Program-made: the position numbers and the translations under genes | The notes under the pieces: model-generated | Databases searched by the model: none | What the model was told of the DNA's origin: nothing | What the model saw: only the letters and a program-made list of their open reading frames with translations | NCBI GenBank assembly: GCA_947625775.1 | Contig: CANQPM010000002.1 | Coordinates: 124,001-188,000 of the forward strand | Source of the DNA: an uncultured Lachnospiraceae bacterium | Lineage (GTDB): Bacteria; Bacillota; Clostridia; Lachnospirales; Lachnospiraceae | DNA length: 64,000 nt | Direction of reading: 5' to 3' | Shown: piece by piece, positions 38,758 through 47,608 of the stretch | Layout: each line of letters begins with the position of its first letter | Numbering within the stretch: position 1 is the stretch's first letter

Positions 38758-39654
38758 ATGAAAGAAATACTAAAATACGCAAAAGCAATCTGCTACTCAG
38801 GCTACAGGAAAGGTCAAAGCCCAAAGACAGGCATATGCCCAAGCTATGAGCAGATAAAAGAAGATATACAAATTTTAAACCAAGAAGGCTACCGCTACAT
38901 AAGAATGTACGATCCCAACCAACACGCCGAATACGTAATATCCGCAATCCGCGAACTAAAACTCACCATGACCTGCATGATAGGCATAGATCCCAAACCC
39001 GAGCGCAATAACCCCAACAGCTCATCAGGCACGCAAAACTTCTCCAATGAGGAACTTGAAAACAACAAAAAACATAACGAAAATGAACTAAAAAAACTTA
39101 TCAAACTCGCAAACGAAAACGAAGACGTACTTCAGGCAGTATCTATCGGCAATGAAAACACACCCTCATGGGGCACAGAAATTGTCCCCGTCGAAAGACT
39201 CATGTATTTTGCCCAGACACTAAAAGCCTCAGTCAAACAAGCCGTAACATATAATGAAGGATACCTTGAATGGAAAGAATTAAAAGAACTTGGAAATATG
39301 CTCGATATCATATCCATACACAGTTATCCGCTGTGGGCAGGAAAAACAATCAACGAAGCGCTTGACTTTAATAAAAGACATTATGACGATATGAAAGCAT
39401 TTTTCCCCGACAAACAGATAATATTTACAGAGGCAGGCTGGGCGACAGGAGGGACATCTTCCAAAATTGACTCCAAAAATATATCCGTTGAGAACCAGAA
39501 ACGCTACATCACAGAGCTTAATAAATATCTTGATGATAATAAAATAGTAGCGTTTATCTTTGAGGCGTTCGACGAATACTGGAAAAGCGACGACGACGGA
39601 GTAGAAAGGCACTGGGGTCTGTATGATGAGGACAGGAAACGCAAGTGGCAGTAA
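38758..39654 (+). CDS. GH17-family beta-1,3-glucan hydrolase (no signal peptide; cytoplasmic)
   Basis: AVSIGNENTPSWGTE (catalytic NE) and IIFTEAGWATGG (catalytic E); YSGYRKGQSP. Confidence 0.85.
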   Translation: MKEILKYAKAICYSGYRKGQSPKTGICPSYEQIKEDIQILNQEGYRYIRMYDPNQHAEYVISAIRELKLTMTCMIGIDPKPERNNPNSSSGTQNFSNEELENNKKHNENELKKLIKLANENEDVLQAVSIGNENTPSWGTEIVPVERLMYFAQTLKASVKQAVTYNEGYLEWKELKELGNMLDIISIHSYPLWAGKTINEALDFNKRHYDDMKAFFPDKQIIFTEAGWATGGTSSKIDSKNISVENQKRYITELNKYLDDNKIVAFIFEAFDEYWKSDDDGVERHWGLYDEDRKRKWQ

Positions 39655-39826
39655 ATAAGAACTTTACATTTCTCAAGCTGGATAAGCAAATTTCCAGTTC
39701 CCACATTGCATACAGTAGAGATTATAAATGAAAAATTTAGTAAAATAAACAAAAGATTCTTTACATCAGAATTTGTAAAGGATATACTAAAATTATAGAT
39801 TAATAAAATACTATAAGGGGAACAGA

Positions 39827-40786
39827 ATGGCAAAAGAGAAACAAGAGGCAGAAAAGAAACAGAAGCTGCAGTGGCATCCCGCATTTGCAGCGGCTCTTGA
39901 AATGGAGCTTTTGGAGAATAAGGACGACTTGGAATTTGAAAGAGAACATAACCTTAACAGAAAACCCCTGCTGATAGATTGTCTGGTAATCAAAAAGAAA
40001 AAGAATGTAGTCATAAAGAATGAGATAGGAAAATTCTTTAGGAAGTACAACATAATCGAATACAAATCAGCGAAAGATTCACTGTCAATAGATGATGTGG
40101 CAAAGACACAGGGGTATGCCCATTTATATAAGGCATATGGCGAAGGCATTGATGCAGTAAAGTTTGATGAAGTGTCCGTCACGCTGATACGCGAATCAAA
40201 GCCCATTGGATTATTCAAGTATTTTGAAGAAAACAGCTACATGGTATCAAATCCATACAAAGGGATATATTACATAGAAAGCGGGTTAAAGTTTCCGACA
40301 CAGATAATGGTAGGAAAAGAGCTTACCCATGAGAACCACGAGTGGTTTAATCTGCTGTCGGATAAGGTGACAAAGCAGGAAATGGCAAGAGCCATCGAAT
40401 ACTCAAGGAATGTAAGAAGTAAGAATGAGCGGGAACTGATAGACGCCATATTTGAAGTGAGCGCATTGGCAAACAAAAATGTAGTGGAAGAATTAAAGAT
40501 GGGGGATGAGGATATGTGTCAGGCATTGATGGAGATAATGAAACCAGAAATCGAAGAAGTAGTAAATACAGCAGTATTGCAGGAACGCAAAGAAACAACA
40601 GAACGTGTTGAAAAGGAAACAACAGAACGAGTCGAGCGGGAAACGACAGAACGCGTCACAGAACGCGCAATTAAAGTAGCAGTTGAAATGCTTCGCAGCC
40701 TGAACCTAGGAAATCCTGAAATTAAGGAAGCATTGCAAAAGAATTACAATCTTTCAGAGGAAGAAGCGCTTTCTTATCTTAAATAA
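39827..40786 (+). CDS. PD-(D/E)XK nuclease/transposase-like (Rpn-like) protein with C-terminal heptad repeat
   Basis: IIEYKSAKDSLSIDDVAKTQGYAHLYKAYG (E-x-K core) and repetitive ETTERVE coiled-coil tail. Confidence 0.55.
   Translation: MAKEKQEAEKKQKLQWHPAFAAALEMELLENKDDLEFEREHNLNRKPLLIDCLVIKKKKNVVIKNEIGKFFRKYNIIEYKSAKDSLSIDDVAKTQGYAHLYKAYGEGIDAVKFDEVSVTLIRESKPIGLFKYFEENSYMVSNPYKGIYYIESGLKFPTQIMVGKELTHENHEWFNLLSDKVTKQEMARAIEYSRNVRSKNERELIDAIFEVSALANKNVVEELKMGDEDMCQALMEIMKPEIEEVVNTAVLQERKETTERVEKETTERVERETTERVTERAIKVAVEMLRSLNLGNPEIKEALQKNYNLSEEEALSYLK
40592..40670 (+). repeat. 24-bp in-frame tandem repeat
   Basis: GAAACAACAGAACGTGTTGAAAAG / GAAACAACAGAACGAGTCGAGCGG / GAAACGACAGAACGCGTC... Confidence 0.85.
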
Positions 40787-40841
40787 ATCATAAATATGTA
40801 TTGTAGCCGATACATATAGAAATAGAAACAAAATAACAAAA

Positions 40842-40878
40842 TCACGAACCACCAGCAGGTCTGGTGGTTCGTGACTTT
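40842..40878. terminator. strong hairpin terminator
   Basis: TCACGAACCACCAG-CAGGT-CTGGTGGTTCGTGACTTTAT. Confidence 0.75.
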
Positions 40879-41093
40879 ATAACAGTAAGAAGATGATTAA
40901 AATGTGGGTTGACAATTATTTAATAAAGTTGCATAGTAAATATAGGTATTCTGCATAATTTTACTATAATAATGGAAAAATTTGCTGTGCACCACAGTCA
41001 GGCAATATAGATATAAAAAGCGTAGCAGGTAAATAATGAAACTGGAAACAATTAATTTTATTGCGCAGAAGCATGCGCGGAAAAGGGGTTGCT

Positions 41094-42581
41094 ATGTTAG
41101 AGAAAATTGATTTGACAAAGTCGCTTGGCAAAAAGGAGTACAAGGCGAAAATGGCTGAGCTTGAGCCAAAGCTTGCCCAGCTCCAAAGAGACCTCAAAAA
41201 TATGGGCGTGCCTGTGATGATTGTTTTTGAGGGCTTTGGCGCGGCAGGCAAGGGCACTCAGATAAACCGCCTGATAGAGGCGCTTGACCCGAGAGGATTC
41301 ACGGTGTACTCCACAGACGCGGAGACAAGTGAGGAGGCAATGCACCCGTTTTTGTGGCGTTTCTGGACAAAGACGCCCGAGAAGGGCAGGATAGCCGTAT
41401 TTGACAGGAGCTGGTACAGAAAGCTTCTGGTGGACAGATACGACAAAAAAACGCCTAAAAAGGACATCCCCATAGTTTTGGAGGACATAAAGAGCTTTGA
41501 AAAACAGCTTACCGACGGCGGCACTATGCTCATAAAATTTTTCCTCGACATATCAGAGCAGGAGCAGAAGAAACGCTTTAAAAAGCTGATGGAAAAGAAA
41601 GCGACAAAATGGCGCGTGACAGAAAACGATATGGACAGAAACAAGCATTTTGACAAGTATCTGGAAATGGCGGACGAAATGCTTACCAAGACGGACACGG
41701 AATACGCTCCCTGGACAATCGTGGAAGCTGATGATGAGCGGTTTGCCACAGTGAAGATATTAACCACTGTAGTCAACGCTTTTAAGGAGCGCCGCAAAAA
41801 GGAAAAATCACTCGCAAAGCCAGAGATAGACGGCAAATTTAACGGTGCAAGCTTAAATGACAGCGTACTAAAAAAGGTAGACCTTTCAAAGAAACTCAGC
41901 AAAAAGGAATACGAAAAACGCGTTGATGAATTGCAGAAACGCCTAAAACTCCTGCACGGCAGACTTTATGCGGAGCGCATACCCGTAGTGCTTGCCTTTG
42001 AGGGCTGGGACGCTGGCGGTAAGGGCGGCGCGATAAAGCGTCTTACGAGGGCGCTTGATCCGAGGGGTTATGCGGTAAATCCAACAAGCTCACCCAACGA
42101 TATAGAGCGCGCACATCATTATCTGTGGCGTTTCTGGACAAAAATGCCAAAAGACGGGCACATCGCCATTTTTGACAGGACATGGTACGGAAGGGTTATG
42201 GTGGAGCGCATAGAGGGATTCTGCTCTACGCAGGACTGGCAGCGCGCGTACAAGGAAATGAACGAAATGGAGCAGCAGCTTGTAAACCATGGCGCGATAG
42301 TGATTAAATTCTGGCTGCACATAGACAAGGACGAGCAGGCGCGCCGTTTCAAGGACAGGCAGGACAATCCCGAAAAGAGCTGGAAGATTACAGACGAGGA
42401 CTGGCGCAACCGCGAAAAATGGGAGCTTTATGAGCAGGCGGTTGACGATATGCTTGTAAAGACGTCAACGGCGAACGCACCCTGGGTAATCGTGGAAGGC
42501 AACGACAAGTATTATGCGCGCGTCAAAGTGCTTGAAACAGTGGTAAACGCAATTGAAGAACGTCTGAAAAAGGACAAATAA
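41094..42581 (+). CDS. polyphosphate:AMP phosphotransferase (two PPK2 domains)
   Basis: Two PPK2 modules: IVFEGFGAAGKGTQINRL..FWTKTPEKGRIAVFDRSWY and LAFEGWDAGGKGGAIKRL..FWTKMPKDGHIAIFDRTWYGRVMVER. Confidence 0.92.
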   Translation: MLEKIDLTKSLGKKEYKAKMAELEPKLAQLQRDLKNMGVPVMIVFEGFGAAGKGTQINRLIEALDPRGFTVYSTDAETSEEAMHPFLWRFWTKTPEKGRIAVFDRSWYRKLLVDRYDKKTPKKDIPIVLEDIKSFEKQLTDGGTMLIKFFLDISEQEQKKRFKKLMEKKATKWRVTENDMDRNKHFDKYLEMADEMLTKTDTEYAPWTIVEADDERFATVKILTTVVNAFKERRKKEKSLAKPEIDGKFNGASLNDSVLKKVDLSKKLSKKEYEKRVDELQKRLKLLHGRLYAERIPVVLAFEGWDAGGKGGAIKRLTRALDPRGYAVNPTSSPNDIERAHHYLWRFWTKMPKDGHIAIFDRTWYGRVMVERIEGFCSTQDWQRAYKEMNEMEQQLVNHGAIVIKFWLHIDKDEQARRFKDRQDNPEKSWKITDEDWRNREKWELYEQAVDDMLVKTSTANAPWVIVEGNDKYYARVKVLETVVNAIEERLKKDK

Positions 42582-42626
42582 GAAAAAACAAATAAGAAAA
42601 AGCAAATAAGGCAAGGAGGAATTTTT

Positions 42627-43232
42627 ATGAATAAAAACGCGATGCACAAAATAACATATGGTTTGTATATACTTACGGCGAAGGAGGGTGAAAAGGATAA
42701 CGGCTGTATCGTAAACACGGTTTGCCAGGTCACGTCTGAGCCGAACCGCATAGCGGTAGCCGTAAATAAGGGCAACTACACGCATGACATGATACAGCGC
42801 ACAGGCGTATTCAACGTGTCAATTCTTACTGAAAAATCAAAATTTGACACCTACAAGCACTGGGGCTTTCAAAGCGGCAAAGACGTGGACAAGGCGGAGC
42901 AGATAAGCTTTAAACGCTCTGAAAACGGGCTTATTTATATCACGGAGGAAACAAACGCCTATATTTCCGCAAAGGTACTTTCCACGGTTGATTTAGGCAC
43001 GCACACGCTTTTTATAGCTGATGTGACAGACGCTGATGTCCTGGGCGAGGACGAGTCGGTATCATACAGCTTTTACCAGAAAAACATCAAATCTGCGCCC
43101 AAGGCCGCCGAGGCTCAGAAAAAAGGCTTTATCTGCACTGTGTGCGGCTACATATATGAGGGAGACATCCTTCCCGACGACTTCATCTGCCCATGGTGCA
43201 AGCACCCAGCGTCAGATTTTCAGCCCTTATAA
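42627..43232 (+). CDS. flavin reductase domain + rubredoxin fusion (high-molecular-weight rubredoxin)
   Basis: GLYILTAKEGEKDNGCIVNTVCQVTSEPNRIAVAVNK; C-terminal FICTVCGYIYEGDILPDDFICPWCKHPASDF. Confidence 0.92.
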   Translation: MNKNAMHKITYGLYILTAKEGEKDNGCIVNTVCQVTSEPNRIAVAVNKGNYTHDMIQRTGVFNVSILTEKSKFDTYKHWGFQSGKDVDKAEQISFKRSENGLIYITEETNAYISAKVLSTVDLGTHTLFIADVTDADVLGEDESVSYSFYQKNIKSAPKAAEAQKKGFICTVCGYIYEGDILPDDFICPWCKHPASDFQPL

Positions 43233-43368
43233 GGCGGGGGCGCTGTGACTTGCTTTGCGTTTCGGGTACAATATTGAGCAGTACATTAAGCTGCGGCAGG
43301 GCTATTTGAGCCGTAGCGGACATATATTTTTATTAAAACCTTCATTTATAAAAGGAAAATAAAAATAT

Positions 43369-44625
43369 ATGGATATAATAAAAAAACGACTGTTATTGCT
43401 TGCCGTAGTTTTAACATTGACACTGGGCTGCGTAAGTTCGCCCTCGCAAAATGCCTATGCCCAGACGCCTGACTTAAAGCTGTACGCAAAGGCGGCAGTG
43501 CTTATGGACGCAGACACAGGGCGCGTGCTTTTTGAGCGCGACGGCAGCGAGCAGCTTGCCATGGCAAGCACGACAAAGATAATGACGCTTATAGTGACGC
43601 TTGAAAACGCCAATCTTGAGGACACTGTAGAGGTGTCCTCTTATGCGGCGTCAATGCCCGACGTGCAGCTGAACATAAGGGAAGGGGAGCAGTACAGGCT
43701 AAAGGACCTGACATATTCCCTTATGCTGGAGTCGCACAATGACAGCGCCGTGGCGATAGCGGAGCATGTAGGCGGCAGCGTAGAAAAATTTGCGTCAATG
43801 ATGAACAAAAAGGCGCGGGAAATAGGCTGCAAGGACACATATTTTATTACGCCAAACGGACTTGACGCCACGGACGGCGACAAATTTCACTGTACGACGG
43901 CGCATGACCTGGCGCTGATAATGTCGTACTGTATCACAAAATCCCCTCAAAAAGAGCAGTTTCTGGAAATAACACGCACTCCCTCATATTCCTTTACAGA
44001 CATATCGGGCAAAAGAAGCTTTAGCTGTACAAACCATAACGCTTTTTTGTCAATGATGCAGGGCGCGCTCTCAGGCAAAACAGGCTTTACGAACAAGGCT
44101 GGCTATTGCTATGTCGGCGCTCTGCAGCGTGACGGAAAAACGCTTGTCGTAGCCTTGCTTGCCTGCGGCTGGCCCAGCCATAAAACCTACAAATGGAGCG
44201 ACACGAGGACGCTCATGGAATACGGGCTTGCAAACTACGATTTCAGGTCGCTTGACGAGGCGCCGCTCCCAAAGCAGACCTTAGAGCCCATACCGATACA
44301 CGGGGCGAAAGGCAATGCCATAAATGAAACAGTGCTTGCAGATGTTGAGCTTTTGGAGCATGAAAACGCGGAAAATGGAAAAAATGAAGGAAATGTTTCA
44401 AATACGGACAAAATATTGCTCAGGGATGATGAAAAAATAACAGTAACCCTTCATAAAGTAAAGGAACTCAGCGCTCCCGTAAAGGCAGGCGACAGGGCAG
44501 GCCATATAAGCTATTGTGTCGGAAACGAGGAGTTAAAACGGCTTGATCTTGTAATCACGGAAAATAGGGAGAAGATAGACATTGACTGGTGCATCAGGCA
44601 GGTGTTTATGCATTGGACACTGTAA
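43369..44625 (+). CDS. D-alanyl-D-alanine carboxypeptidase (second copy, S11)
   Basis: MASTTKIMTLIVTLENA (SxxK), SHNDSAVAIAEHVGG, GKTGFTNKAGYC. Confidence 0.92.
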   Translation: MDIIKKRLLLLAVVLTLTLGCVSSPSQNAYAQTPDLKLYAKAAVLMDADTGRVLFERDGSEQLAMASTTKIMTLIVTLENANLEDTVEVSSYAASMPDVQLNIREGEQYRLKDLTYSLMLESHNDSAVAIAEHVGGSVEKFASMMNKKAREIGCKDTYFITPNGLDATDGDKFHCTTAHDLALIMSYCITKSPQKEQFLEITRTPSYSFTDISGKRSFSCTNHNAFLSMMQGALSGKTGFTNKAGYCYVGALQRDGKTLVVALLACGWPSHKTYKWSDTRTLMEYGLANYDFRSLDEAPLPKQTLEPIPIHGAKGNAINETVLADVELLEHENAENGKNEGNVSNTDKILLRDDEKITVTLHKVKELSAPVKAGDRAGHISYCVGNEELKRLDLVITENREKIDIDWCIRQVFMHWTL

Positions 44626-44789
44626 AAAATAAAATTTTTCAAAATAAAATAACAAAAAATATTAAATTTTACTAGGCGTATTGATTAATCTGTGCTATAC
44701 TGGAAATGACGTAATTTTTGGAATATTTTGAAAAAATTGCGTAATGAAATTTTTATTTTATTTTTAAATATAAAAATGGAGGTTATAAA

Positions 44790-46223
44790 ATGAGTACAAC
44801 TTCAAGTCTGGCAAGTAAAAGAATTGAATCTTTACTTGATGAAAGCAGTTTCGTTGAAATTGGCGCGCTTGTTACGGCGAGAGCCACTGATTTCAATCTG
44901 AAACAAACCGAAACTCCTTCCGACGGCGTAGTGACGGGATACGGAGTTATCAACGGCAATCTTGTATATGTGTATAGCCAGGACGCTTCAGTGCTGAACG
45001 GCTCAGTAGGCGAGATGCACGCTAAAAAGATTGTCGGTCTCTATGACCTTGCCTTAAAGACAGGGGCGCCCGTTATCGGTCTTATCGATTCGGCAGGTCT
45101 TAGGCTTCAGGAAGCAACGGATGCGCTGAATGCGTTTGGCGAGATATATCTCAAACAGACGCTTGCATCAGGGGTAATCCCGCAGATTACGGCGGTATTC
45201 GGAAGCTGCGGCGGCGGTCTTGCGCTTATTCCAACACTTACCGACTTCACCTTTATGGAGGGCTCAAAGGCAAAGCTTTTCGTAAACTCACCAAATGCGC
45301 TTGACGGCAACAATATCTCAAAATGCGATTCTTCAAGCGCCGATTTCCAGAGCAAGGAGAGCGGCATAGTTGACGTTGTCGCTGATGAGGCGGAGATTTT
45401 TGCAAAGATAAGAGAGCTTGTATCTTTACTTCCTGCCAACAATATGGACGATGCGTCAGACACTGAATGTACGGACGATTTAAACAGAGTATGCGCTGAC
45501 CTTGCAAACTGCGTTGGGGATACTTCCATTGCGCTTTCAAATATTGCGGACAATAATGCCTTCTTTGAAGTAAAGGAGAATTACGCAAAGGATATGGTGA
45601 CAGGCTTTATAAAGCTTAACGGCATTACAGTCGGCTGTGTGGCAAACCGCACGGAGGTTTACAATGCGGAGGGTGAAGTGGACGAGAAGTTTGACGCTGT
45701 ACTGTCAGCGGAGGGCTGCGAGAAGGCTTCCGAATTTATAAGCTTTTGCGACGCTTTCAACATTCCCGTGCTTTCGCTTACCAACGTAAAGGGCTACAAG
45801 GCTACAATGTGCAGCGAAAAGCGCATTGCCAAGGCAGTGGCAAAGCTCACCTACGCATTTGCAAACGCTACAGTGCCAAAGGTAAATGTAATCATCGGCA
45901 AGGCATACGGCAGCGCGTACGTCGCTATGAACTCAAAGGCTATCGGCGCGGATATCACTATCGCGTGGGCTGACGCGGAGATAGGCTCTATGGATGCGAC
46001 GCTTGCCGCAAAGATTATGTATGAGGGACAAGGCGCTGATGTTATCAATGAAAAGGCTAAGGAGTACGCTGCATTGCAGACAAGCGCGGCAGGAGCGGCA
46101 AGGAGAGGCTATGTAGACCAGATTATCGAGGCTGCCGATACAAGAAAATATGTGATAGGCGCTTTTGAAATGCTCTACACAAAGAGAGCGCAGCGCCCCT
46201 CTAAGAAACACGGCACAGTCTAG
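44790..46223 (+). CDS. biotin-dependent acyl-CoA carboxyltransferase (MmdA/12S-type)
   Basis: VVTGYGVINGNLVYVYSQDASVLNGSVGEMHAKKI; KAYGSAYVAMNSKAIGADITIAWADAEIGSM. Confidence 0.88.
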   Translation: MSTTSSLASKRIESLLDESSFVEIGALVTARATDFNLKQTETPSDGVVTGYGVINGNLVYVYSQDASVLNGSVGEMHAKKIVGLYDLALKTGAPVIGLIDSAGLRLQEATDALNAFGEIYLKQTLASGVIPQITAVFGSCGGGLALIPTLTDFTFMEGSKAKLFVNSPNALDGNNISKCDSSSADFQSKESGIVDVVADEAEIFAKIRELVSLLPANNMDDASDTECTDDLNRVCADLANCVGDTSIALSNIADNNAFFEVKENYAKDMVTGFIKLNGITVGCVANRTEVYNAEGEVDEKFDAVLSAEGCEKASEFISFCDAFNIPVLSLTNVKGYKATMCSEKRIAKAVAKLTYAFANATVPKVNVIIGKAYGSAYVAMNSKAIGADITIAWADAEIGSMDATLAAKIMYEGQGADVINEKAKEYAALQTSAAGAARRGYVDQIIEAADTRKYVIGAFEMLYTKRAQRPSKKHGTV

Positions 46224-46242
46224 GAAAGGGTGAACGTTAATT

Positions 46243-47046
46243 ATGAAAAAAATCATAAAGGCATTATTAATGCTTACCTGTGTTTTTGCATTGACGGCAT
46301 GCGGCGCAGAAGAAACCGTTTCGGAGGTTCAGCAGAACAAAATAGATGTTGCTAAGCAGCGTGTAAGTGATATCATAACAGTATTTGAGTCGATAGTGAA
46401 TGAAGGCCAGGCTGACGAATTTCTTGACAATTACGATAATGTCGAGCTTTCAGCGCTGTTTGAGCAGAGCGGATACAGAACCGAAGGGACAGCCGTAAGG
46501 TCTGCGATTACTTCGTTCAAGTCAGGTATTGAGGATATGGGCGGTATTTCCGCGATAGGCGATGTTTCCGCTGAATTTGACGAGGACACGATTACGGTTA
46601 CGGTAAATGTCACAGGCGCAAATAAAAACGGCAAGGTAGAGCTTATCTTTTCAAATGATATCTTCCTTTCAATGGAGTCATGCACTTTAAATGTTGACGA
46701 AACATTTGGCTCGCTTATGGAAGGCGCGGCGCTCAATACTCTGCTTGGCATGGGCACGGTATTTGTCGTACTGATTCTGATAAGCATTATCATAGCGCAG
46801 TTTGAAAGAATTAACAAATTTGTGACAAACCGCGAAAAGAAGAATGAGCAGGCACAGGCATCTGCGCCCGCCCCTGCGCCAACACCTGTAATTGAACAGC
46901 CTCAGGCAGAGGAGGAGCTTTCTGATGACGAGGAGCTTGTGGCGGTTATAGCTGCGGCGATTGCGGCGTATGAAGGTACAAGTACAGAAGGCTTCCAGGT
47001 AAGAAGCATTAAGAGAGCAAGTAATGGAGGTTGGAAAAAACATTAA
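46243..47046 (+). CDS. lipoprotein-type N-terminal domain fused to OadG-like Na+ pump gamma subunit
   Basis: Lipobox MLTCVFALTACG; TM GMGTVFVVLILISIIIAQF; Pro/Ala linker; C-terminal EELVAVIAAAIAAYEG...FQVRSIKRASNGGWK typical of OadG. Confidence 0.82.
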   Translation: MKKIIKALLMLTCVFALTACGAEETVSEVQQNKIDVAKQRVSDIITVFESIVNEGQADEFLDNYDNVELSALFEQSGYRTEGTAVRSAITSFKSGIEDMGGISAIGDVSAEFDEDTITVTVNVTGANKNGKVELIFSNDIFLSMESCTLNVDETFGSLMEGAALNTLLGMGTVFVVLILISIIIAQFERINKFVTNREKKNEQAQASAPAPAPTPVIEQPQAEEELSDDEELVAVIAAAIAAYEGTSTEGFQVRSIKRASNGGWKKH

Positions 47047-47198
47047 GAAATTCTAATCACTCAGCAGCAATGGCTGCTTCGTGAAGAATTTCTAAATGTT
47101 TCGAAAAACGCAAGGGCAGCGTTTTTCCCTGGTTAAATTAATAACTAATTAATAATGAAAAAAAATAATAGCCAACAATCGGCAGAAGGAGAGAAAAA

Positions 47199-47573
47199 AT
47201 GAAAAATTATACAATTACCGTAAATGGAAACGTATATGATGTAGTAGTAGAGGAGGGCGCGGGGACGGGCGCTCCTGCGGCGGCGCCGAAGGCTGCTCCT
47301 AAAGCAGCGCCGAAGGCGGCTCCTGCAGCTCCCAAGGCAGCGGCGTCAGGTGCACAGGGAAGCGTTAAGATTGAGGCAGGCGCGGCAGGCAAGGTATTCA
47401 AGATTGAAGCTAATGTAGGCCAGGCTGTCAAGAAAGGCGATACAGTAGTAATCGTAGAAGCCATGAAGATGGAAATTCCTGTAGTAGCTCCGCAGGACGG
47501 TACTGTAGCGAGCGTCAATGTGGCGGTAGGCGATGCTGTAGAGGCTGGCGCTGTACTTGCGACATTGAATTAA
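47199..47573 (+). CDS. biotin carboxyl carrier protein (sodium-pump decarboxylase)
   Basis: Ala/Pro/Lys linker and biotinylation motif VEAMKMEIPVVAPQDGTV. Confidence 0.95.
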   Translation: MKNYTITVNGNVYDVVVEEGAGTGAPAAAPKAAPKAAPKAAPAAPKAAASGAQGSVKIEAGAAGKVFKIEANVGQAVKKGDTVVIVEAMKMEIPVVAPQDGTVASVNVAVGDAVEAGAVLATLN

Positions 47574-47608
47574 AAGAAAACCTTTAAATACTATAGGAGG
47601 TCAACAAA

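Noticed and set aside
1600-39600. Skew as the replication leading/lagging signal
   Set aside because: The polarity changes repeatedly over tens of kb and the skew fades between loci; chromosomal replication skew would be uniform over 64 kb except at ori/ter.
40592-40670. CRISPR-like repeat array
   Set aside because: Contiguous in-frame 24-bp units without spacers inside a coding region.
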